This document shows positions 30,026 through 38,065 of a stretch of DNA of 64,000 nt, in pieces (positions within the stretch are counted from its first letter, which is position 1; every line of letters starts with the position of its first letter). The notes beneath the pieces are model-generated. The model was not told the origin of the DNA and ran no database searches. It worked only from the letters and a program-made list of their open reading frames with translations. The DNA comes from Marilutibacter spongiae (lineage in GTDB: Bacteria; Pseudomonadota; Gammaproteobacteria; Xanthomonadales; Xanthomonadaceae), in assembly GCF_014145325.1 (NCBI RefSeq), contig NZ_JACHTF010000002.1, forward strand, positions 275,659 to 339,658, written 5' to 3'. The translations under genes were made by a program, and so were the position numbers.

Positions 30026-30634
30026 ATGAAGACCGAAGACATGATCCGCGCGGTGCAACGCAAACTGGGCGTCGTCGTCGACGGCCGCGCCGGACCGCAG
30101 ACCTGGGGTGCCATCCATCGCTACGTCGTGCAGCCCGCTGCAAGGCCCCGGGTCGCGTTCACCGCCCCCGGCGATCGCGCCAGCGACCGCAGCGAACGCG
30201 CCATCGCCCCCCTGTTGCCGGAGGTGCGGCCCTATGCGCGCGCCCTGTACTTCAAGGCGCGCTCGCTGGGCATCACGCTGGAGATCATCAGCGGCCTGCG
30301 TTCGTTCGAAGAGCAGGACCGGTTGTATGCACAGGGCCGCAGCACGCCGGGGACGAAGGTCACGGGCGCCCGGGGCGGCCATTCGACGCACAACTTCGGC
30401 ATCGCCTTCGACATCGGCATATTCAGCGGCAATCGCTACCTGCCGGACTCGCCGGCGTACCAGGCAGTCGGCGCGCTGGGCATCGACCTGGGACTGGAAT
30501 GGGGCGGCAACTGGAAGACACTCGTCGACCGCTCGCACTTCCAGCTGCGGCCACAATGGGCCCTCGACCTGACCGAGCGCCGCATGCTCACCGAGTTGCG
30601 GCGCCGGGTCCGCATGGACGAACCGGTCTTCTGA
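30026..30634 (+). CDS. M15 peptidase (phage-endolysin-like L-Ala-D-Glu or D-Ala-D-Ala peptidase)
   Basis: A 202-aa protein with a short peptidoglycan-binding-like segment (about 6-37, IRAVQRKLGVVVDGRAGPQT) followed by an M15 domain: ISGLRSFEEQDRLYAQGR, then the zinc-binding GGHSTHNFGIAFDIGIF (His and Asp) and DRSHFQLRP (second His). No signal peptide, as in phage endolysins and the Ply500-like group. It could be a stray phage lysis gene, but no holin or spanin lies beside it. ATG 30026 has GGGAGCAAGGGCG upstream. Confidence 0.88.
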   Translation: MKTEDMIRAVQRKLGVVVDGRAGPQTWGAIHRYVVQPAARPRVAFTAPGDRASDRSERAIAPLLPEVRPYARALYFKARSLGITLEIISGLRSFEEQDRLYAQGRSTPGTKVTGARGGHSTHNFGIAFDIGIFSGNRYLPDSPAYQAVGALGIDLGLEWGGNWKTLVDRSHFQLRPQWALDLTERRMLTELRRRVRMDEPVF

Positions 30635-30708
30635 AGCCTCCACGGCCGTATGCCGTGTTGCCCTGGTGGCGGGATGCCGGCCTCGCGCCGCCCCCGCCCC
30701 TGGCAGCG

Positions 30709-32430
30709 CTACTGCGCCGACCCCTGGGCGGGCGAGGCGTAGCACAGCGGCACGTCGCAGACGAATTGCCGGCGGCAACTCCACATGCCCTGCGACTCCA
30801 CGCACGTCTCGTCGGTGAAATGACCGCCACCACCGCCGGTACAGGACGGCGCGGCGAGCGCCGCCAGGCGGGCCTCGGCCTCGGCGCGACTGCCGACGAT
30901 GTAGGGCGTGCTTTGCGGGCGGAGCTGCGGGCCGGTGCTGGCGCATGACGGCGACGCACCGCCCGCCGCCGTGCCGGATGCGCTCGAAGAATCGGCGAGC
31001 GACCGGCCCACGCCCACCACAGCCTGCGTTTGCGTCTGGGCCTGGGCCTGGGCCAGTTGAGCCTGCGCCTGTTGCATCTGCATCTGCGCCTGTTGCGCCT
31101 CTTGTGCCTGCCGAATCTGCTGCGCCTGTTGCGCCTGCGTCTGCGCGTACATCGCGGCGCCCTGCGCGAGGCCCTGGTCGATCGAGCCCTGCAGCTGCGC
31201 TTCCATCGCCTGCTGGCTTTCCATCGCGGCCATGGTGCCCACCGCCAAGCCCTGCGCGATGGCGCCGAAGGTGGCCCAGCGCTCGGCGCTGCGAGCGGCC
31301 TTGTCGGCCTCGTTGCGCGCCATCACCGCCTCCCAGTTCCGGCGCTCCACGGCCTCGCCGCGCGCGACCAGCACCCCGGCCTCGCCCGCGCTGTAGCCGA
31401 TCATCGGCGTCGTTTCCCCGGGGAACGGCATGTCGCGGCGGTCGTCTTCCGGGCGCCAGATCGTTTCGATGAGGTAGTCGCCCGGACCGCTGGAGACGAT
31501 GCGCGTACGCGACTCGTCCTTGCTCGCCATGCCGAAATCGCGCCAGAAGGAATAGGGCCGGCGATGCCATTCCGACACCAGCACGCCGCCCGCCGTGCGC
31601 CGGAACACCACGCTCCGCTTGGCGTAGCCATCCGACAGCTCGGCCTGGACCACGTCGGGGCTATCGCCCGGCGAGAAGGTCCACGTCGACGAACCGATGC
31701 CGTAGGTGCGCTGCAGCAACTCGATGCGACCCTTGCGATCACGCGAGATCGAATCCACGCGGACCTGGACGTCGGGTGCATCGTCCAGGTGATTGGGCGA
31801 CCAGTAGGTGCCGACCAACGCCTCCAGGATCGACCAGGCCGAGCCGTCCATCGCGATGCTCGCCGTCCCGGCCCCGCCGATCGGCTGGGCGGCTCCGCCG
31901 GCCGGGTCGGTCGCGACCGCGACGGCAACCGCCGTGTCGCTGGACGCGCCCAGGAAAACGAAATGGTTGTAGTCGTCGACCGGCAGGATCGAGGCGATGC
32001 GTTCGCCATCGAGCTTCACCCGCCGGACCTCCCAGGCGCCATCGTCCGACAGCCCCACGCGATACGGGAGCTTGAGCAGGCCCTTGCCGATGAAGAGCAC
32101 GCTGCCGTCGGCCTGAAGCGTGCCGTTCCACTGCTTGTTGCCCAGCACCGAGGACGTCAGCAGCAGGCGGCCGGGCGCATTGCCAGGCTGGATTTCCTCG
32201 CGGTTGGCGACCGACCCGTCGCCGGGATTCAGGTATTCCTGCACGAGCACCTGGCCCGGCACCTGCCATTGCCAGCGCAGGGTGTAGGCGCGCTCGCCGC
32301 CGGACGCCGTGCGTCCGGCGACCTCGGCGAAATCGCCCCAGACGGCCGGGTCGGCGCCCGGTTCCCCGGCCCGCACGGGCGACGCCCATGCCAGGCAGGC
32401 GTACAGCAGCGCCAGGATGTACTTGCCCAT
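30709..32430 (-). CDS. Exported protein with Gln/Ala-rich coiled coil
   Basis: A 573-aa exported protein: signal peptide about 1-21 (ALLYACLAWASPVRA), a beta-rich body (about 25-330, many WT/WS/Trp-containing strands such as YTLRWQWQVPGQVLVQEYL and TYGIGSSTWTFSPGD), then a helical segment with QAQQAQQIRQAQEAQQAQM-type repeats (about 410-475), a Ser/Gly linker and a Cys-rich tail (about 500-573, six Cys). The family is not recognised. The tail may be disulfide-bonded. It may sit in the envelope, but no sorting signal beyond Sec is visible. ATG 32430 follows GGGGGCATCG. Confidence 0.65.
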   Translation of the reverse strand: MGKYILALLYACLAWASPVRAGEPGADPAVWGDFAEVAGRTASGGERAYTLRWQWQVPGQVLVQEYLNPGDGSVANREEIQPGNAPGRLLLTSSVLGNKQWNGTLQADGSVLFIGKGLLKLPYRVGLSDDGAWEVRRVKLDGERIASILPVDDYNHFVFLGASSDTAVAVAVATDPAGGAAQPIGGAGTASIAMDGSAWSILEALVGTYWSPNHLDDAPDVQVRVDSISRDRKGRIELLQRTYGIGSSTWTFSPGDSPDVVQAELSDGYAKRSVVFRRTAGGVLVSEWHRRPYSFWRDFGMASKDESRTRIVSSGPGDYLIETIWRPEDDRRDMPFPGETTPMIGYSAGEAGVLVARGEAVERRNWEAVMARNEADKAARSAERWATFGAIAQGLAVGTMAAMESQQAMEAQLQGSIDQGLAQGAAMYAQTQAQQAQQIRQAQEAQQAQMQMQQAQAQLAQAQAQTQTQAVVGVGRSLADSSSASGTAAGGASPSCASTGPQLRPQSTPYIVGSRAEAEARLAALAAPSCTGGGGGHFTDETCVESQGMWSCRRQFVCDVPLCYASPAQGSAQ

Positions 32431-32555
32431 CGATGCCCCCTGTCGCCACCCCCTGCGGCGTCCATGCCGATAGTGCGACTTCCGTCACCGTTCGGCAATA
32501 GGCCGCGCATGCGTCGGCTATGCTCGCCCGCCTCCCCCGACGAGGTCAGCGCCCC

Positions 32556-33152
32556 ATGCATTACTACCGGCTCCTGGAGGACGTCCCCGGCGACACCGCC
32601 TCGCTGTTCCAACGCAGCCATGCGGGCGTGGAGACCAAGACCGGCCGCAGGCTCGTCGACTACGAGGCCTGCGACGCCGGCGCGCCCTTTCGCGGCCCGC
32701 TGGTCTGCGAGCTCGACCGCGACAGCCCGGACGCCCATTGGCCAACCCTGTTCTGTTCCCCGGCCCTGATCGCGACGCGCGGCTTCCTCGACGACCTGCA
32801 GGCCCTGGGCATCGACAACCTCGAGGTGCATCCGGTGCGTATCGAGGGCGACGACCTGTCCCAGCCCGACGAGTCCTACGTCCTGCTCAACATCCTGGGT
32901 CGCGTGTCCTGCGCGGACCTGGCGAACTCCGACGTCGCCCGTATCGACGAAGGCGGCGATGCCGACGAAATCCATCCGATGCGGATCATCGACCGGCTTG
33001 TGCTCGATCCGGCGCGCATCGGCGTCCTGGACATGTTCCTCGTCGACGAGGACACCGATTGCATCATCGTCAGCGAGCGGGTCGCACGGCACCTGCAGGC
33101 AAAAGGCCATCCCGACATCCGCTTCGAACGCCTGGCACAGCGCAGTCGCTGA
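32556..33152 (+). CDS. DUF1629 (Imm11-type) immunity-like protein
   Basis: A 198-aa protein with the DUF1629/Imm11 layout: MHYYRLLEDVPGD at the start, FCSPALIATRGFLDDLQALGIDNLEVHPVRI in the middle, YVLLNILGRVSCADL, and the closing FLVDEDTDCIIVSERVARHL. Members of this family are predicted immunity proteins in polymorphic toxin systems; other roles are possible. No toxin gene is seen beside it: the neighbours are an exported coiled-coil protein (divergent) and a broken protease gene. Soluble. ATG 32556 was chosen at the conserved start rather than an upstream ATG at 32520. Confidence 0.7.
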   Translation: MHYYRLLEDVPGDTASLFQRSHAGVETKTGRRLVDYEACDAGAPFRGPLVCELDRDSPDAHWPTLFCSPALIATRGFLDDLQALGIDNLEVHPVRIEGDDLSQPDESYVLLNILGRVSCADLANSDVARIDEGGDADEIHPMRIIDRLVLDPARIGVLDMFLVDEDTDCIIVSERVARHLQAKGHPDIRFERLAQRSR

Positions 33153-33368
33153 GCGATCGCACCCCGGCCCTGGCCGACCGCGACCGGGGCACCGGCAACG
33201 ACCTATCCGAATCGTGAGCCGCGTCGCTCTTTCCGGGTAGGGGGCGGCGAGGCGCCGCCGTTCCAGCACGCACGGTCGCCCAGGCGTCCCGGCCACGCCC
33301 CCACTGGCGATGCCGCCCGGCCTGCCGTCACTGCTGTCCACGCCCACTACTGGAAAAGGAGTTTGGCA

Positions 33369-34568
33369 ATGCGCAAGTTCAGTGTGTCGGTCCTCGCCGC
33401 CGTCGTCGCGATGACCCTGTCCGGAGCCGCCCTCGCCGCCGATGGACTCTCGCCCGCCCTGGAGGCGGCCATGCAGCGCGACCTCGGCCTCAGCGGCCCG
33501 TAGTTGGCGCAGTACCTCAAGGCCGAACGCCTGGCCATGCAGCAGGAGAAGGTCGCCGAGCGGCAGCTGGGCCGCGAGTTCGCCGGTGCCTGGCTGGAAC
33601 GCAAAGCCAATGGCAGCTTCGGCCTGGTGGTCGCGACCACCTCCAATACGCGCCCGGCGGGCGTGCCAGGCGCTGAATCGCGCCATGCGCGCCACAGCCT
33701 GGCCGCGCTCAATGCCACCAAGGGCCAGCTCGACGACCAGCTTGCCCGTCGCGCCGGTGCACCGCGCGGGGTGTACAGCTGGGCCGTGGACCTGCCCAGC
33801 AACAGCGTCGTGCTCGGCGTCGCGCCGGGCGCGGAGGACGCCGCCATCGACTTCGTCGCCCGCAGCGGCCTGGACGCCAGCACCGTCCGTTTCGAGCGCA
33901 TGGACCAGGCACCGCAGCGGCGCGCTGCCATCCAGGGCGGCCGCGGCATCCTGCGCGATCCCGGCGATGGCTACCTGTACGCCTGCTCGAGCGGCTTCGC
34001 GGTGACCAAGGGCGCCACGCCCGGCCATTGCGGCGACGTCGGCGAGATCGTCTACCAGGAGGTCTCGCAGTGGACGCCGGGCGTGCGCCTGGGCGCGTTC
34101 GCCGCCTCCGCGATGCCCGAAGGCAACCAGACCGGTCCCGACCGCGGCTGGGTGCAGGTCGACAGCACCCACACCCTCTCGCCGAGCGTGTATGGCTACG
34201 GCAAGGGCGACGTGACCGTGCGCGGCGGCACCGAGGCGCCGGTGGGCACCGCGATCTGCCGCTCCGGCCGCACCTCGGGCTGGCACTGCGGCGCGATCGG
34301 CAGCAAGAACGTGACCGTGTCCTACGTCAACGACAGCGGCCAGCCGGACGGCACGGTCACCGGCCTCACCCGCACCACGGCCTGCGCCGAGGGCGGCGAT
34401 TCCGGCGGTTCGTACATCACCGGCGTGGGCCAGGCCCAGGGCGTGCTGTCCGGCGGCAGCGGCAGCTGCAAGGGCCGCCAGGGCCGCAATGGCGGTGGCA
34501 ACAGTTACTTCACCCCGATCAACGCCATCCTCGGTGCCTATGGCCTGAGCCTGCGCACCAGCCCCTGA
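33369..34568 (+). pseudogene. Alpha-lytic-type (S1E) secreted protease gene with an amber codon in the propeptide
   Basis: The frame opens at ATG 33369 with a clear signal peptide (SVSVLAAVVAMTLSGAALAA) and reads on in one frame to 34568, broken only by TAG at 33501-33503 (codon 45, inside GLSGP-stop-LAQYL). A Gln codon (CAG) is expected there. The rest is intact: propeptide LAQYLKAERLAMQQEK, then the mature protease with ATPGHCGDVG (catalytic His), GPDRGWVQV (Asp) and GGDSGGSYI (Ser), a chymotrypsin-fold endopeptidase family typical of Lysobacter. Translation from a downstream start would lack the signal peptide. Possible explanations are a fresh null mutation, amber readthrough, or a base-call error. 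Confidence 0.85.
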
Positions 34569-34591
34569 TCCATCCGGACATGGGACTTCGA

Positions 34592-34621
34592 AGCGCCCCC
34601 CGCACGTCGCGGGGGCGCTTT
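34592..34621 (+). terminator. Strong intrinsic terminator of the protease gene
   Basis: A GC-rich hairpin, arms GCGCCCCCCGC and GCGGGGGCGC around a short acgt-like loop, directly followed by TTTCG, 24 nt after the protease stop. Confidence 0.75.
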
Positions 34622-34787
34622 CGTCCCGACCCTGCGCCTGGACCCGGCGAGCGCGAGCACCGCCCCTGACCTTCGACACTGGGGTGCGGCCAGGCCTGCC
34701 TCCAGACTGGCCCAAAGGCGTCCGGGCCCGCTTTCCCGCACGACGGGGCCGGCCCGGGATGCCTGCCCATCGGCCCCCTGGATCGCC

Positions 34788-35897
34788 ATGCACCTGACAC
34801 CCTGCGTCGCCCTGCTGCTCTTGATGCCTTTCGCCGCCGCTGCCGAGGACATCAGGTTCGTCAACCATGACGGGTTCCTGTCGGTGGGAACAGGCACCGA
34901 ACGCACGGCCTCGATCACCCTGGTCGACATGGACGGCGATGGCGACCTGGATGCGCTGGTGGCGAACGGCCGCCATTGGGCGGAACAGAATTACCTCTAC
35001 CTCAACGACGGCCATGGCGCCTTCAAGTCCGGACGCCCCGTCGGTGAGTGGATGGACGCCTCGTACGCCATGGCCGCCGCGGACTTCAACGGCGACGGTC
35101 GCATGGACATCGCCGTCGCCAACGACAAGGTCCAAAACCGGCTGCTGTTCGGAAACGCCAGCGGCGGCTTCGATGCCGCCGGTGATTTCGGCGACCCCGC
35201 CCTCGCTTCGCGCAGCGTGGCCGCCGTGGACATCGATGCCGATGGCGACGTCGACCTGGTGGTCGCCAATCGCTTCGGCCCCAACGAAATCGCCCTCAAC
35301 GACGGCACCGGGCGCTTCGACCGCGTCACCCGCTTCGGCGACGCCAAGGGCCCGACGATCCAGGTCCATGTCGCCGACATCGACGGCGACGGCTGGCTCG
35401 ACCTGGCCACCGCCGAGCGCGGCGCGCCCGGGCGCGTCCACCTCAATGACGGCCATGGCGGCTTCGACGCCGGTCTCTCCTACGGCGAAGCCGACGACGA
35501 CACGCGCGCGGTCGCCAGCGGCGACATGGACGGCGATGGACGCCTCGACCTGGTGACCGGCAGCCTGCGGACGGGGTCGACGATCCATTACGGAGACGGC
35601 CGCGGCGGATTCACCCGGCGGCGCGTGCTGTCGACGGCGCATGCGACCGCCTCGGTCGCGGTCGCCGACTTCAATGGCGACGGGCGGCTGGACGTCGTCG
35701 AGGGCAACAGCGAGCAGGCGAATGTCGTGTTCCTGTCGCAGGCGGACGGCCGCTACCGGGAGATGGCGCTTCGCCCCGAACTGGCCGAAGACACCTACCA
35801 CGTCTCCTGCGGCGACCTGGATGGCGACGGTCGCCCCGACATCGTGGAGGCGAATTCCGGCGAAACCAATCTCTATCACCTCGTCCGGGCGGACTGA
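34788..35897 (+). CDS. Secreted FG-GAP/VCBS repeat protein
   Basis: A 369-aa exported protein: signal peptide about 1-19 (MHLTPCVALLLLMPFAAAA) followed by about seven FG-GAP-like blades, each with a D-x-D-G-D-G-x-x-D calcium loop: DMDGDGDLDALVAN, DFNGDGRMDIAVAN, DIDADGDVDLVVAN, DIDGDGWLDLATAE, DMDGDGRLDLVTG, DFNGDGRLDVVEGN, DLDGDGRPDIVEAN. It is predicted to be a calcium-stabilised beta-propeller and may bind surface ligands or act as an enzyme-associated module. No catalytic domain is attached. Convergent with the exported gene at 35974. Confidence 0.9.
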   Translation: MHLTPCVALLLLMPFAAAAEDIRFVNHDGFLSVGTGTERTASITLVDMDGDGDLDALVANGRHWAEQNYLYLNDGHGAFKSGRPVGEWMDASYAMAAADFNGDGRMDIAVANDKVQNRLLFGNASGGFDAAGDFGDPALASRSVAAVDIDADGDVDLVVANRFGPNEIALNDGTGRFDRVTRFGDAKGPTIQVHVADIDGDGWLDLATAERGAPGRVHLNDGHGGFDAGLSYGEADDDTRAVASGDMDGDGRLDLVTGSLRTGSTIHYGDGRGGFTRRRVLSTAHATASVAVADFNGDGRLDVVEGNSEQANVVFLSQADGRYREMALRPELAEDTYHVSCGDLDGDGRPDIVEANSGETNLYHLVRAD

Positions 35898-35973
35898 CCG
35901 CCTTCCAATCGCCCTTCGGGCACATCGTCGGGACGCCCACCCTCCCTGCGCGTCCTTCCGCTGCCCACCCCGC

Positions 35974-36786
35974 TCAGGGGGCCTTTGCGTGCCCAGGCGG
36001 GCCCGCGCGCGCGGCGAGGCGCTCTCCGCCGCGACCGTGGCGCTGGCGCGAGGCCGTGTTCACCGAACCGCCGACATCGAGCACGTACTCGAAGTTCTGC
36101 ACCATGTTGCCGTAGCTGCGATCGGCATCGACCCCATAGTTGGCGCCCACCACGATCGTGTGCCGACCCGGCGCGAGCGGCCGGATCAGCAACCAGTAGC
36201 CATCGGCGGCGGCGAGCCGCCCGGGACGCTTCCCGGCATCGCCCGCCCCGTTGGCCCCTTCGCGATCCTCGTCCATGTCGAAGCATCCATGGCTGCGCAC
36301 GCGGTAGCGCGCCACGTCCCGGACCGGCTCGCCGTCGATCAGCACCACGGCACTGTTGAGTCCGTCGTTGTTGACTGCAGCCGCCGCCTGGAGCTCACTG
36401 CAGCGGCGCCTTACGTAGCCCTTCGGCGCCCGCGGCGGGTTGCTGTGCAGCATGTTGATGACCGGCAGCAGCAGGTGGCGATCGGCCGGGATGGTGCACT
36501 CGCGGCGCGCGGTGAAGCTGCCATCGGTCCCCGCGAGGAACCAGACCGGACCCGCCTGGCCCAGATCGCACAGTCGCCCGTCCGGATCCTGGTAGGGCGC
36601 GACCGGCAACGACTCGGCCCAGCGCCACCAGTGTTCGGTCAGCTCGCCGAAGTCCGTGCCTTCGACGGACGCATCGGGCGCCAGGACGCGCGGATCGATG
36701 TCCCCACCCGACGCGGCCACGCTGCCCGCGACGACGAGCATTGCGATCGCCAGTCCCCGGCTGATGCTCCTCGACGCGTCCCGCAT
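35974..36786 (-). CDS. Exported conserved hypothetical protein
   Basis: A 270-aa protein with a signal peptide (about 8-25, SRGLAIAMLVVAGSVAAS). The mature part has a conserved-looking pattern: FGELTEHWWRWAESLP, DPDGRLCDLGQAGPVWFLAGT, RECTIPADRHLLLPVIN, NNDGLNSAVVLIDGEPV, ADGYWLLIRPLAPGRHTIVVGAN and FEYVLDV, i.e. Trp-rich and Cys-containing, probably beta-sandwich. I know no function. ATG 36786 was chosen because it directly precedes the signal; an upstream in-frame start is less likely. It lies 55 nt after the stop of the serine hydrolase gene on the same strand, so it is probably co-transcribed. Confidence 0.65.
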   Translation of the reverse strand: MRDASRSISRGLAIAMLVVAGSVAASGGDIDPRVLAPDASVEGTDFGELTEHWWRWAESLPVAPYQDPDGRLCDLGQAGPVWFLAGTDGSFTARRECTIPADRHLLLPVINMLHSNPPRAPKGYVRRRCSELQAAAAVNNDGLNSAVVLIDGEPVRDVARYRVRSHGCFDMDEDREGANGAGDAGKRPGRLAAADGYWLLIRPLAPGRHTIVVGANYGVDADRSYGNMVQNFEYVLDVGGSVNTASRQRHGRGGERLAARAGPPGHAKAP

Positions 36787-36841
36787 CCCTGCCCGCCTCC
36801 GATCCTGCGTGCCGGGCAGGCTACCCGATCTCCCGCCCGGC

Positions 36842-37990
36842 TCAAAGCGCATCGGGCGCGGCGGTGGCGGGCGCGCCCAGCCCGGCGAAATCGGCGAGGA
36901 AGGTCGCCGCGACCGGGCTGGTCTCGATCTCGGCGCGCACCGCCGAGTTGTCCCACCACAAGGCTTCGGTGTTGGCCAGCACGATCAGGGTCAGGCTGCG
37001 CTCGGGCACTTTGAGGTACATGGCCGAGTAGCGGCCCGGGTCCCAACCCGAATGCCAGAGCAGGCGTTCGCCCCGCCATTCCTGGGCGAACCAGCCCCAG
37101 CGGTAGTCGCCGGCAGCGGCCTCGACGGGCGCGTCGAAGATGCGTGCATGCCAACCTTCCGGCAGCAGGCGGCCGGCGTCGAGTGCGGCGTCGAACTGCG
37201 CCAGTTGGCGGACGCTCGCCTTGATGCCCGCGGCGGCGCGGAAGTCGTCGTCGGACACATTGTTCTTCCGGCGCTTGCCGTCCACGACTTCGAAGGGCGG
37301 CGCCAGCAGGCGCAAGGCGGAACCGCCCTGCGGATCGCGCCAGCCCAGGGCCAGGTCGTGGATGCCGGCCGGGTCGATCATGCGCTCGCGGACGATGGCG
37401 CGCAGGTCGCGCCCGCCTGCGCCGCTGATGACGCGATCGATGCGCGCGTAGCTGACCGGGTTGTAGACGAACTGCGACCCATCGCCGTTGGCGCGCATGT
37501 TGAGCATGTCGCGAAGCGTCACCCCCCGCGTGCAGTCCATCGCCGGCACCGGCGTGCCGTCGGCCTCGCGGCCGCCGCTGCCGAACAGGATCTCGCTGTG
37601 CGAAAGCCAGTCGCAGGTATCGGCCCAGTCCGGATCGGCCGCCATCGGCGTGTCGAGGTCGAGCGCTCCGGCCTCGGCCTCCGCGATGATCGCAGCGGCC
37701 GCGATCGGCTTGGTCACCGAGGCGATGGAGAACGTGGTGTCGATGGTGGCCTCGACTTCGGCCTCGTCGTCGGACCAGCCATAGGCCTTCGCCCAGAGCG
37801 GCCGGCCATCGCGCAGCACCGCCACCGCGAGGGCGGGAATCCGGTGCTCCTCGCGGAACGCGGCGAGGTAGGCATCGAAATGCGCGATCGCCGCCGCGTC
37901 CCGCTCGCCGGGACCGGCGGCCGATGGCGATGAGAACGACGCGACGAACGACGCGGCGACAAGCAGCACGATCATGGGCATGCGAGGCAT
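36842..37990 (-). CDS. Exported serine hydrolase, beta-lactamase/PBP4* family
   Basis: A 382-aa class C-type serine hydrolase. Signal peptide about 1-25 (MIVLLVAASFVASFSSPSAA); S-x-x-K motif FSIASVTKP (Ser91/Lys94); Tyr motif YNPVSYARI; third motif LLWHSGWDPG. The family includes esterases, D-aminopeptidases and penicillin-binding-like proteins, and activity cannot be assigned from sequence. ATG 37990 follows AAGGGAGC. Two further members of the superfamily occur in this window (38066-39508 and the frameshifted 54215-55383). Confidence 0.85.
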   Translation of the reverse strand: MPRMPMIVLLVAASFVASFSSPSAAGPGERDAAAIAHFDAYLAAFREEHRIPALAVAVLRDGRPLWAKAYGWSDDEAEVEATIDTTFSIASVTKPIAAAAIIAEAEAGALDLDTPMAADPDWADTCDWLSHSEILFGSGGREADGTPVPAMDCTRGVTLRDMLNMRANGDGSQFVYNPVSYARIDRVISGAGGRDLRAIVRERMIDPAGIHDLALGWRDPQGGSALRLLAPPFEVVDGKRRKNNVSDDDFRAAAGIKASVRQLAQFDAALDAGRLLPEGWHARIFDAPVEAAAGDYRWGWFAQEWRGERLLWHSGWDPGRYSAMYLKVPERSLTLIVLANTEALWWDNSAVRAEIETSPVAATFLADFAGLGAPATAAPDAL

Positions 37991-38065
37991 CGGGGCTCCC
38001 TTTTTCCCTGGACGTCCTGTCAGGGTAACAAGTCCGCCCGAGCCGGCCCCTCCCGTGCGGTGCGC

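Noticed and set aside
30026..30634. Prophage remnant around the M15 peptidase
   Set aside because: No holin, tail, integrase or attachment site flanks it. It remains an isolated endolysin-like gene.
32229..35879. A 1216-codon open frame on the minus strand
   Set aside because: It runs antisense through the S1E protease, the DUF1629 protein and the FG-GAP gene, which are recognisable in their own frames. Such long antisense frames are common in very GC-rich DNA.
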